A model generated the notes under the pieces. The model was not told where the DNA came from. It did not search any database and saw only the letters and a program-made list of their open reading frames with translations. The position numbers and the translations under genes were made by a program. A stretch of DNA of 64,000 nucleotides from Merluccius polli (lineage: Eukaryota > Chordata > Actinopteri > Gadiformes > Merlucciidae): contig JAOPHQ010003984.1 of assembly GCA_030340625.1 (NCBI GenBank), positions 62,001 through 126,000 of the forward strand, written 5' to 3'. Below, one piece after another: positions 12,904 to 22,052 of this stretch. The number at the start of each line of letters is the position of its first letter. Position 1 is the first letter of the stretch.

Positions 12904-13152
12904 CTGGGTAAGGTCAAAACCAGATTTCACCAATTAACAATAGTAAAAATGAAATCTGACCAAATAAATGTGCTCCCCGGTCCCTAAAACATATAATACA
13001 CTTGCGAAGTTCCTTGACACATTTTCACATAATAGGGAAAACGTTAACTAAACATTTTAGAACTACAAAAAACATGGCGGAAAAAACATGGCGCCGCACA
13101 CTTCAGTGTATTGCATTTTCCGAACGTTTGTAGTTTTTTAAATTCATTTTCC

Positions 13153-13170
13153 GGGTTAGGGTTAGGGTTA
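13153..13170 (+). repeat. Three telomere-type GGGTTA hexamers
   Basis: GGGTTAGGGTTAGGGTTA is three exact tandem copies of the vertebrate telomere unit. It is too short to be a telomere relic with confidence; GGGTTAGGGTTA runs are also common in fish intergenic DNA. Confidence 0.6.
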
Positions 13171-13545
13171 GCGTTTTGCCCGTTTTCAAGAGAGAAAGTA
13201 TAACCTGATCATATTTTGTTCATGTTATAGGGAGATTGATGTTGTAAAAATATAAATATAGGCTACATTCTATTTCAAGTGTTTTTAGACGTGTTTCCAG
13301 CTGCTTTGTTTGTCCATGAATTGGACAAACATGAATTGTTTGGAGTTAACATTGTGGGACATACATTGTGGTGTGGGACAATAATAGTTGTTGTTTTTTT
13401 AACAAACTTTATTGTCAACACTTACAACATAAACAATAGTACAGTAAGGACAGTACTTCCGGCTGATAGGTCCTCCCAATGGGACAGGTGGCGTCTGTCA
13501 GCTGTAGCCCCTAGCAACCTGACGTCATTGAAACATGGTGCAGGA

Positions 13546-13605
13546 ATCAGAGCTATAGAGTAAACATAGAGTTGTTTATAGAGTTGTTTACTCTATAGCT
13601 CTGAT
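13546..13605. repeat. Hairpin with 20-bp perfect stem
   Basis: ATCAGAGCTATAGAGTAAAC at 13546-13565 is the exact reverse complement of 13586-13605, with a 20-base spacer. I see no flanking element termini. Confidence 0.7.
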
Positions 13606-13988
13606 ACAGGAGTAATAACTAACCACAGGACGGATGCCCACACACCATCAAAATTAAACAGCGGACAAACATCCGACCGTAACTCGTCACTTTGTCAACA
13701 TTAGTTTCTCCCGCTGCCACGGAATAATGTGTTGATCAGCAAATCAACCTCAGACATGTTGTGGGCGAGGGTTTGATCCGTCAGACGGAGTGACATCACA
13801 AGGGAGTCCTATGTGGAATCTGAAAAAGTCACGTGAACCTTGAAAGTCACGTGACTTGGACGCAAAACCATGGGAAAAGAATAGGCAGAAAAAATGTAAC
13901 AGACATACAATTTAAGGGCCATTATTGTAACCCCTCTACGTTTGGCACTTTGGACCAACGTAGTCAGGGTACGTTTTTATATGAGACT

Positions 13989-15027
13989 CATGCTTATGTC
14001 CTATTTATAAAATGTATTTTAATCACACAATCGAACCTTTGCAACATGTGAAACAGCCCATTGGCTACCATGCATAATAAGCTGTTTTAAATTGCACATT
14101 TCAAATCGCGCAGACGTCACCGAGCCCGACCCGAACCCGAGCATAATTTCTAAATATCTGTCCGAACCCGACCCGGCCCGTCGGGTACCGTCGGGTCCCC
14201 TCGGGTCCCGTCGGGCTTGGGTCGGGTATCCAATAAGGAGCTGTTCAACGGCCGTGACGTATGAAACGCCATGTTCCGATCGGTGATTCTGTGAGCGATC
14301 GCGAGGTCTATTCACGCATGCCGCTTATCCCAACTAGCTTCACCTGACGTGATTTAGCCGCGCCTATTTATCCTGGCTTGGCAATCGTGCAACCGAATAA
14401 GCCAGGATACCGCCGAGCAGAATAGTCCAAGCCGCGCTTACTCAATTATCCTGGATTTATGTATCCTAGTTTTGTGCAATACCCCCCAGGTCTATGGGGC
14501 GGCGCGAGTCGTCCAGGAGCGACGCTACGGGGGTACCTTCTGCTGCAAATGTTGACGACATGGGTCAGTGCCCAGGGGGGTATTGCACAAAACTAGGATA
14601 GGATAATTGAGTAAGCGCAGCTTGGAATATTCTGCTCGGCGGTATCCTGGCTTATTCGGTTGCACGATTGCCAAGCCAGGATAAATAGGCGAGGCTAAGT
14701 CACGTCAGGTGAAGCTAGTTGGGATAAGCGGCATGCTTGAATAGACCTCGCGATCGCTCACAGAATCACCGATCGGAACATGGCGTTTCATACGTCACGG
14801 CCGCTGAACAGCTCCTTATTGGATACCCGACCCAAGCCCGACGGGACCCGAGGGGACCCGACGGTACCCGACGGGCCGGGTCGGGTTCGGACTCGGTGAC
14901 GTCTGCGCGATTTGAAATTTGAAATGTAAAACAGCTTATTCTGCATGGTAGCCAATGGGCTGTTTCACACGTTGCAAAGGTTCGATTGTGTGATTAAAAT
15001 ACATTTTATACATATGACATAAGCATG
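13989..15027. repeat. Large palindrome: inverted copies of one DNA element, arms about 0.5 kb
   Basis: The left arm (13989-14489) and right arm (14571-15027) are reverse complements across an 81-bp centre. Matching landmarks include CATGCTTATGTC/GACATAAGCATG, the CGGGTCGGG-rich block, CGCGATCGCTCACAGAATC and TGTGCAATACCCCCC. The right arm lacks about 35 bases (a CATAATTTCTAAATATCTG-containing segment). The arms correspond to two head-to-head copies of the element at 14571-15541; the left copy is truncated at 13989. Confidence 0.85.
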
Positions 15028-15541
15028 TTGCGCTCATCTGTTTGTTGACATTTCCAAATGCGCTGCAGTTGCGTAATAAAGGCGGACTTTCATAAACACA
15101 AACGTAAATGTGTCATAGTATGACAAAATATAGACTTTAACTGTGTTGGCCTGAGTAATAACACTTGAATCAATATAAAAAACAGCCAACAGATTTAAAT
15201 GAAATGAGAAATGACTATATATGTAATATTTTAATTCGGGATAATTAAAATGATGCAACATACTTAGAAAGACCATGCACATGCTGTAAAACACATTAAT
15301 TCCTCACAGGATTGACGGTGTAAATACAGGTGAATCACTAGGATTAAGCTTAGCCTGGCTGTTAGCCTGGTCGGGAGCAGGCTAGCTCCGGAGAATAAAT
15401 CACCATGGTAACTTAGCCGGGATAAGTGTGAGCCACTTTCATGCAACCGACTTGAGGCTAAAATGTAGCCAGGATAACCTAAATCCGTAAACATATCCCG
15501 GCTTAATCCCTTATCCTACTTTTGTGCAATACCCCCCAGGC
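14571..15541. mobile_element. Non-autonomous DNA transposon with about 29-bp terminal inverted repeats
   Basis: The left end CAGGGGGGTATTGCACAAAA and the inverted right end, which reads TTTTGTGCAATACCCCCC at 15521-15541, match over about 29 bases with one or two differences. The 971-bp interior has no transposase. I cannot define a convincing target-site duplication, so the superfamily is left open. A Harbinger-type Myb gene fragment lies just downstream but need not belong to it. Confidence 0.7.
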
Positions 15542-15717
15542 CTCAATATGTGACGAGTTGGGTGTGAGACCGTGTTGGATTCACCTCTATCCGATCACAT
15601 AAAACAAGGAAGTGTGGCACAGAGGATATTTATACATTATTGCCACTTTAAATGTGTTATTTTATATGTATGGACTTTATTTGGCATTTTTACAGACACC
15701 CCCCATTCAATTTTAAG

Positions 15718-15718
<1 letters not shown>

Positions 15719-15762
<44 letters not shown>
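15719..15762 (+). repeat. (ATT)n microsatellite
   Basis: An uninterrupted run of about 14 ATT/TTA units. Confidence 0.95.
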
Positions 15763-15790
15763 GTATTAAAGGCGCGAGACCACCCGCAGC

Positions 15791-15798
15791 TATATAAA
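15791..15798 (+). promoter_or_regulatory. TATA box upstream of the Myb/SANT remnant
   Basis: TATATAAA lies about 98 bases upstream of the ATG of the Myb/SANT-like frame, a plausible core-promoter position. Assignment is by motif only. Confidence 0.35.
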
Positions 15799-15888
15799 CT
15801 GTGGGCTGCGCTGCGTTCTTCAGTCGGCATCTTTTCTAAAATATGCCAACCGTTTAGTCAGCTTGCACTCTATGGGTGTAACACAAGC

Positions 15889-16160
15889 ATGAACAAAGGA
15901 AATAAAAGACATTTCACAGAGTCCGAGTTGGAGATTGTGGTGAATGACGTGGAGCCGCGGAGGGAGATTCTCTCTGGTCCCCTGTCAGCAGGGATCAATA
16001 TGAAGAGAAAAGAAATGAGTGGGAGCGTGTGTGTGAGGCGGTACATGCCGTGGGGTCCGAGCAGCGCACACACACACAGGTGAAAAATAAGTGGTCGGAT
16101 CTGAAGGTGGAGGTGAAGCAGAGGAACACTAGGAAGACCACTAGGCGGCGCTGTTTTTGA
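15889..16160 (+). pseudogene. Myb/SANT-like DNA-binding protein of PIF/Harbinger type (frameshifted, truncated)
   Basis: The first frame reads RHFTESELEIVVNDVEPRR and GPLSAGINMKRK. After a one-base shift near 16010 the sequence continues NEWERVCEAVHAVGSEQRTH, then QVKNKWSDLKVEVKQR, ending at TGA 16158-16160. The spaced tryptophans and the FTE-E-E...GINxKRK...VKxKWSDLK pattern are those of the Myb/SANT-like proteins encoded next to PIF/Harbinger transposases and of their domesticated relatives. No Harbinger nuclease is visible nearby, so this is a stranded fragment. One frameshift makes it non-coding unless the base is a sequencing error. Confidence 0.7.
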
Positions 16161-16670
16161 GCAAATTCCGTAACGCTAATAACTCCCGCATACTTTGTCG
16201 CACATTCGAAATCGGCTTATGAGCCAATTGTCATCGTTTGCAAGTAAATCCTCACGTTCCCTAAATACTCGCTCGCGTCGGATTGCACCATTTGCAAGGT
16301 CCTCTAACAACGCTAACGCTGCCATCGGTAATACCATTTTCTTCATCACATTGCGCATGCGTTTATATCCACCCGTATAGTTGCAAACACGGTGGATGTG
16401 TTAATTGTTGTGTGTCTCTGACGTGCACATCACTCTGATGACTAATTGTTTTTGACATTATTAACAATTTCCCAGCGTCACCTCTAAGTGTCGCCAAAGG
16501 AACAATAGCTGTAGAAACGTGCGTACGCCAGCCATGAAGTTGACGTGAGGCACCGCACATTTCCACGGTCATTTCACGTTTCATACATCTGAACGTGAGC
16601 GTGGAACGCCATTTTTTTTGTGCGTACGCAACCTTCGTACATGAGGCCCCAGGTCTCCGTTACAGGCATA

Positions 16671-16687
16671 CAGCGCCCCCTAGTGCC
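16671..16687 (-). promoter_or_regulatory. CTCF-like motif
   Basis: On the minus strand it reads GGCACTAGGGGGCGCTG, a close match to the vertebrate CTCF core. Another partial match, CCACTAGGCGGCGCTG, lies at about 16138-16153 on the plus strand, within the Myb remnant. Motif evidence only. Confidence 0.35.
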
Positions 16688-17038
16688 ATAATATTACAAC
16701 AAATTAACTGATCCAATAAAAAGATGATTTGGCTAATGAAGACAACATTCACAATAGTATGCTACCGATGCCCTATTGGCTTCTAAATAGTGTAGGCTAT
16801 TCTGTCTCTTTTATTTAAATGTAATTATCCTGACAAGTAAACCAAAAAATAACACACAAAAAAACACTTTGCAATCATTCTGTTTTTATGTCCTGGGTCT
16901 TACTTTGATATTCTGCGCTTAGTATTTTCCACTTATCTCCTTTGTATTCTAGCAATCAGTTAACTTAGCAATTATGTGTGCTTGAAATGCGTTCTTGTGA
17001 AATCCTTACTCTACTGATAGCGGTTTAGTCATTTAGTC

Positions 17039-17117
17039 ACTTTCTCCTAACAAATGTACTTATTGTATGTCGCTTTGGACAAAAGCGTCTGCTAAACGCC
17101 CTAAATGTAAATGTAAA
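17039..17117 (+). repeat. 3' tail of a fish LINE/SINE family
   Basis: GTCGCTTTGGACAAAAGCGT followed by CTGCTAAACGCCCTAAATGTAAATGTAAA is the conserved tail shared by fish L2-type LINEs and the SINEs that use their reverse transcriptase, with the usual terminal short AAATGT repeats. No 5' tRNA- or 5S-derived head is recognisable, so this is a truncated copy. Confidence 0.7.
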
Positions 17118-17501
17118 CATTTGAAGTATCGAAAACTAATCCTTTATTCATTGTATTGTGTACACGTGTACTACCATATCTACAAAGCATGAATGAATAT
17201 CCTTTATATTACTTAGACAAACTCATGAAAATGGAAATAAAACTTTTGCATGTTTTACAGTCTATTTCTAGGCCTGTGTCTCCCCACAGTATTTACAGGC
17301 CCCTGAAAGGACAACATTTGGCACTGAAGGTCTTATGTCTTCAACCTATCAGATTACTATGCTTATAATTGCACATTCAAGCATTTAAGACACAATAGAG
17401 TAATGTAAGGCAAAAAGTAAAGTAATTAACTGAAAAAAAGGCCTCTTATGAGCTTAACAGGAATGTGCTTTTATACAAATCTGAAAACCGCTGTACTCTC
17501 A

Positions 17502-17564
17502 CTTGGATCTAAAGAGGGTGGTCTTGGATCTAAAGAGGGTGGTCTTGGATATAAAGAGGGTGGT
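17502..17564 (+). repeat. 21-bp unit repeated three times
   Basis: CTTGGATCTAAAGAGGGTGGT occurs three times head to tail; the third copy has TATAAAG in place of TCTAAAG. Confidence 0.9.
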
Positions 17565-17898
17565 CAGGCTATTGCTGTTTTCAACTGGCCTGTGAATTAC
17601 AACAATGACAATAAAAAAATCAACTAGGCTACATTCAGCTTGGATCAGACAAATAGACCTAAGTCAACAATAGACATAACATTTCAGTACACAAGCACAA
17701 GCCAAAACTCAGTTATGGAAAATATAAATTGTTTTTCTTTCAAGATGTGAATGAGATAATTTAAATTAATGTTCTGCTCATGCAACCAGACAGTTCTGGA
17801 CTCATGTTATGTGTCCTCCCTGTGGAAGTAGGCCATTGCTCCATATTGTACAAAACGAGGAGAAGTTCACTTGAAGAAGAGTTCAGTCTGTGTGGACA

Positions 17899-19357
17899 TC
17901 AGAGATCTTCCTCACCGTAGATGAAGGCATAGTATAAGAAAGCACTGAGAGCCAGAACAGCCACGGACAACATCATGTTCTTGCGGTTTTCCCCTCGTAG
18001 ATTATCAAGCTCCTTGTCTGGGAAATACATTAAAACCATTTTTATCTTTAAACAAAAAATAACAGGAACATCCACCACAATCACACTTTTAGTTCTACAT
18101 GAGCCTACCTAACTTTTGCACCCTCTCACGCATGACGGTCATTTCATCTTCCAAATCTTGTCTGTGAAACAAAAAAAGAAAAGGTCTCAAATAAGTAAAT
18201 TATCAAGTCAAGTCAAATTTTATTATCCCACTAGGGGAAATTTGGTTGCAACCAGGTATAAAAAACAACAACACATGCGATCCATCGTAAAATACAACAT
18301 GCCAGACAGGACACAGAAACAACAAATCAATACAATACAGTACAAGATACTTTCATGTTCGGACAAAAGATGAGCAAATTACTGTGCTTAGTGCAATCAT
18401 TTGTGCAAATCCAGCCTACTAATTGCAGTGCAGTCTTTGAATTTTTTAGTCCTATGAGTTGGAAGAACTCTACATCTTCTACCTGAAGGTTCAAACTCCA
18501 TCTGCAGGGACTGGCCAGTACAGTCCAATATGGCACGGGCCTTCCTTACCACCTGCCCATCGTAAAGGTCAGAGTTATGCTTGGTTCACCCCAATAACTT
18601 TACTGGCCACTCTGACAAGCTGACCAAGTCTATTCTTATTGGCCAGATTCAGGTTTACAAACCACGCCACAATACAAAAAGGCAGCACAGTCTCAATAAA
18701 AGTTCTGTAGAACAGAGTCATCAATTTGGCGCGCACATTACAATAATTCATTTTTCAAGAAATAAGGATATACCTTATTAGAAATGGCATCTGCATTTGC
18801 CTGAAAGCACAAACTATTATAAAACAGTTCCCAAATATTTGTAAATCTCCACCAGATCAATATCAGTTCCCTCAATCAACTTTGGGGATAGGTGCTGACT
18901 TCCTAAAAAATCAATAAACAAATAGCCACATTCAGTTCAAGGGAAGACTCCTTACACCATGACTGCTGAAGGTGGTGGTGGGGGGGGGGAACTTGATGTG
19001 ATCGTCAAATGTTGGTGATCATTCATTCATCAAAACGACTGTTCTTGTCTAACCTTTCTCTGTCCGACAGCGTCTCGCGTCGTGTCCTGAACTCTGCCCT
19101 CTCAATGTTGTCCTGGAACCGAGTCCGTCGTTCTTCCACACGATCAATCTGGTAAAACAGACAATAAAACCCATTAAATGGTGTGTTAACGCCGTGGTCA
19201 CAAATCAAAATTAAAGTTACAACTAGTCGGATCATTGGAACAGGACACAGTGTACCTGGACCACAATAATAACGGAGGCAGGGTATAACCTAAATGCATA
19301 TCTTACTTCAGTGGCGACACTAATTTTCTCTCGTTTTTTCTCCTTAGATTTTGTCAT
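17899..19357 (-). CDS. ccdc167: CCDC167, coiled-coil domain-containing protein 167 (4 coding exons)
   Basis: The coding exons on the minus strand are 19307-19357, 19054-19148, 18109-18161 and 17899-18017. All junctions are GT-AG and phases agree (51+95+53+119 = 318 nt, 105 residues plus TGA). The protein starts MTKSKEKKREKISVATE, has a charged helical middle (IDRVEERRTRFQDNIERAEF..., QDLEDEMTVMRERVQKL) and ends in ENRKNMMLSVAVLALSAF plus a short acidic tail. Residues about 81-100 form one hydrophobic segment, so it is predicted to be a small tail-anchored membrane protein. The ENRKNMxLSVA block just before the membrane segment is the best match to vertebrate CCDC167, which is of similar length (97 residues in human, from memory). 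The molecular function is not established. An 11.75-kb retrotransposon begins 260 bp upstream of the ATG. Confidence 0.88.
18203..18905 (-). mobile_element. LINE 3' fragment in CCDC167 intron 2
   Basis: Read on the minus strand, the fragment gives degraded RT C-terminal sequence (EGTDIDLVEIYKYLG, then fragments resembling KLMTLFYRTFIETVLPF and NKNRLGQLVRVA) with several stops. It ends in a tail corresponding to AAATTTCCCCTAGTGGGATA near 18240. The pattern fits a Rex1/Babar-like or related fish LINE; the family assignment is tentative. It lies wholly in an intron and shares the gene's orientation. Confidence 0.55.
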
Positions 19358-19617
19358 GTTGGCGCTGCGGCTCCAGTGTGAAGTGTATGATCTCTACTGT
19401 CGTCTTACACGGAAGTCTCTCTGCGTTGGCTTCTTCTTCGCACGGATGTCGTCGCTATCCTGAACGCCTTTGGATATGTTGTGTATTGTTGCCCCCAAGC
19501 GGAGACAAACAATATTGCAAATTCACAACTAATCAATTCCCCACTCGTGTGTTTAAAATAAAATGCTATTACAATTATAAATAGGCTAATGACAATTCAT
19601 TTAAAAGGGTTCACCGT

Positions 19618-19700
19618 TGTCGTGTTCCACACTTTGTAGAAGCAATTTAATACAGAGAGGACTTGAGATCTGAGCTCGTTTATTAACGGTTTACATATAG
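19618..19700 (-). repeat. Gypsy B 3' LTR, segment distal to the nested insertions
   Basis: TGTCGTGTTCCACAC... to ...TTTACATATAG is identical to 31151-31233 of the intact LTR. It is separated from its other half (27021-27151) by the nested elements. Confidence 0.95.
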
Positions 19701-19702
19701 AC

Positions 19703-20547
19703 CAGAGCCCGTCTACGGAGAGCCTGTCCACTCCCTATTAAGTCCCATTGTACCGAATTTTGGTTGCAGTTCCACCAGAGCTCCACTGGGGGCGATCGCC
19801 TGTGAGTGCAGAATGAATGGGAGCAGATGGAGCTACACGGCTAAATGTGTCTCTTTCACCTGATTCTCATTGAAAAAACTCCGATTTGATTGTAGTTCTT
19901 ACAAGTTCAACATAGGTTATAGATCGAAAGTTGAATGAACGAGTACTTATGTCCTTTCGATTTCTTACAGGACGTGTTGTTATTGCCCATAACACGCTAG
20001 CATTCTGCTAATGAACGCTGATTGGTCAGTGAAGGACTGATTACGACCAGAGATCTGCTTGATGGCATCTTGGCATCCGAAGCGGGATCAGAACGTTATG
20101 GTGGACAATTTCGCCCAAGTTCTTTTTTTTTTTAACACAGCAACTTCTTTTGGTTGCTGGCACTTTTATCTGCGTATCGTTATGTATGTACTGCTGTGTT
20201 ATCGATGCCTTGAGGGAAAGGGAGAGGCTTGCCGTAAAGCAGTATCTCTGGTCGTAAGATGAGTATGACGTCATTGACATTTTAAAATACTTTTTTAAAG
20301 CAAATAAGTGACTCTAAAAAATCTAACACCCAGCAATGTGTAATTTCTTTGCATCCCCTTTCAAATTACTAGACACAAAATTATATCCTGAGAAAAGTGG
20401 AGTTTGAGGGGTATAGCTCCATAGACCGCCATTCATTCTGCACTCACCATGTGAGCGCCCTCACATGGAACCAGAGGGGAACTGCAACAGATCAGAACCC
20501 GGAAGTAAACCGAGAGTGGAACTTCTCTCCTTATTAGACATTCTCTG
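19703..20547 (+). mobile_element. Non-autonomous hAT element, copy 1
   Basis: The termini are CAGAG...CTCTG. The ends also share longer imperfect inverted repeats around GTGAGTGCAGAATGAATGG. It is almost identical to copies 2 (21077-21904, inverted) and 3 (26163-27020). An internal inverted pair, TTACGACCAGAGATCTGCTT near 20040 and its partner ending near 20256, makes a further ~215-bp fold-back inside each copy. There is no transposase. The left flank ATATAGAC resembles the GTATAGAC target duplication of copy 2; the right flank is adjacent to another hAT-like end. Confidence 0.8.
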
Positions 20548-20550
20548 TAT

Positions 20551-21069
20551 CAGGGTTCCCAAGTTGCAAAAACTCATTTCAGGGAGCTTCCGACCGCGCA
20601 CACACACACACACACACACAAGAACTTTAGGGCCCCTGGCCCCAGAAAATTTTGAATTTGGTTGATGTGATTTCCTGTTTTCTGGTGCATTTTGGGGATG
20701 GCCAATACCTAAATTCAATCAGATTCATAGCCCTACATCCTGATTTGCTGATATTGAGGGGGTGACTTCATGCAAAGGCTTGGGATTCAGGGCCCCCTGA
20801 CCCCTTGGGCCCGTGCAGTAATCATTCCATCCAGTCAGCTGTCAGTAAGAGCGGTCAATCCCAGGGTTCCATTCACACTCTGTCACACACGCAGCACGTA
20901 TCTCTATGTGCTCTCTTGCGCTCCTCTTTCTCCATAGACATAGAAAAAAGTCTTTCTCGCTGGCTTGGTCGGATTTCCGGGAGATTGTACATGATTTGCT
21001 TGCATCAGGGAGACGCTATTAATTTGCGGGAGACTCCCGGAACTTCCGGGAGACTTGGGATGTCTGCTG
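20551..21069. mobile_element. hAT-like element or fragment between copies 1 and 2
   Basis: It starts CAGGGTTCCCAAGTTGC and ends with inverted material ACTTGGGATGTCTGCTG, the CAGGGTTCCC start being common among fish hAT elements. A second CAGGGTTCCATTCACACTC start at about 20862 suggests two nested pieces. It contains a (CA)n run at about 20599-20622 and no coding sequence. Termini are imperfect, so this is a tentative call. Confidence 0.5.
20599..20622 (+). repeat. (CA)n microsatellite
   Basis: About 12 uninterrupted CA units inside the hAT-like spacer. Confidence 0.9.
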
Positions 21070-21076
21070 TATAGAC

Positions 21077-21904
21077 CAGAGAATGTCTAATAAGGAGAGA
21101 AGTTCCACTCTCTGATCTGTTGCAGTTCCCCTCTGGTTCCATGTGAGGGCGCTCACATGGTGAGTGCAGAATGAATGGCGGTCTATGGAGCTATACCCCT
21201 CAAACTCCACTTTTCTCAGGATATAATTTTGTGTCTAGTAATTTGAAAGGGGATGCAAAGAAATTACACATTGCTGGGTGTTAGATTTTTTAGAGTCACT
21301 TATTTGCTTTTAAAAAGTATTTTAAAATGTCAATGACGTCATACTCATCTTACGACCAGAGATACTGCTTTACGGCAAGCCTCTCCCTTTCCCTCAAGGC
21401 ATCGATAACACAGCAGTACATACATAACGATACGCAGATAAAAGTGCCAGCAACCAAAAGAAGTTGCTGTGTTAAAAAAAAAAAGAACTTGGGCGAAATT
21501 GTCCACCATAACGTTCTGATCCCGCTTCGGATGCCAAGATGCCATCAAGCAGATCTCTGGTCGTAATCAGTCCTTCACTGACCAATCAGCGTTCATTAGC
21601 AGAATGCTAGCGTGTTATGGGCAATAACAACACGTCCTGTAAGAAATCGAAAGGACATAAGTACTCGTTCATTCAACTTTCGATCTATAACCTATGTTGA
21701 ACTTGTAAGAACTACAATCAAATCGGAGTTTTTTCAATGAGAATCAGGTGAAAGAGACACATTTAGCCGTGTAGCTCCATCTGCTCCCATTCATTCTGCA
21801 CTCACAGGCGATCGCCCCCAGTGGAGCTCTGGTGGAACTGCAACCAAAATTCGGTACAATGGGACTTAATAGGGAGTGGACAGGCTCTCCGTAGACGGGC
21901 TCTG
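21077..21904 (-). mobile_element. Non-autonomous hAT element, copy 2 (inverted), with 8-bp TSD
   Basis: It is the reverse complement of copy 1 with termini CAGAG...CTCTG. Both flanks read GTATAGAC (21069-21076 and 21905-21912), a perfect 8-bp target-site duplication diagnostic of the hAT superfamily. The right-hand TSD copy overlaps the left terminus of the ISL2EU element (AGACCCTTTT), so copy 2 inserted into that terminus and is younger than the ISL2EU insertion. Confidence 0.88.
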
Positions 21905-22052
21905 GTATAGACCCTTTTACAGCCGACGTCATCAAATAGTTGCGCGCGCATTTTGGCAACGGAAGCGGTATTATTTTCCATCAGTTCTGATCGACAAAGA
22001 CGAGGTAGCAAGGAATTTAGGTAGGAATTTACAAACTGTATCCAGCATCAAC

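Larger units (their letters stand above)
12310..13988. other. Gene-free stretch
   Basis: No exon or transposon coding sequence is recognised. Small features listed separately are a CTCF-like motif, three tandem telomere-type hexamers and a 20-bp perfect hairpin. The open frames at 13279 and 13833 have no recognisable protein content. Confidence 0.55.
16161..17898. other. Gene-free stretch and probable 3' flank of CCDC167
   Basis: No coding exon is recognised. It contains a CTCF-like motif, a LINE/SINE 3' tail and a 21-bp triplication (listed separately). The part next to 17898 should include the CCDC167 3' UTR; on the minus strand an AATAAA-type signal can be read at about 17143-17148, but I cannot fix the transcript end. 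Confidence 0.45.

Noticed and set aside
13153..13170. Interstitial telomere as evidence of a chromosome fusion.
   Set aside because: Only three hexamers are present, far too few to claim a telomere relic.
20041..20280. A repeated small open frame (79 codons, starting MSMTSYSSYDQRYC) occurring three times in the window.
   Set aside because: It is a non-coding part of the three hAT copies; it has no homology I recognise and appears only because the repeat is copied.
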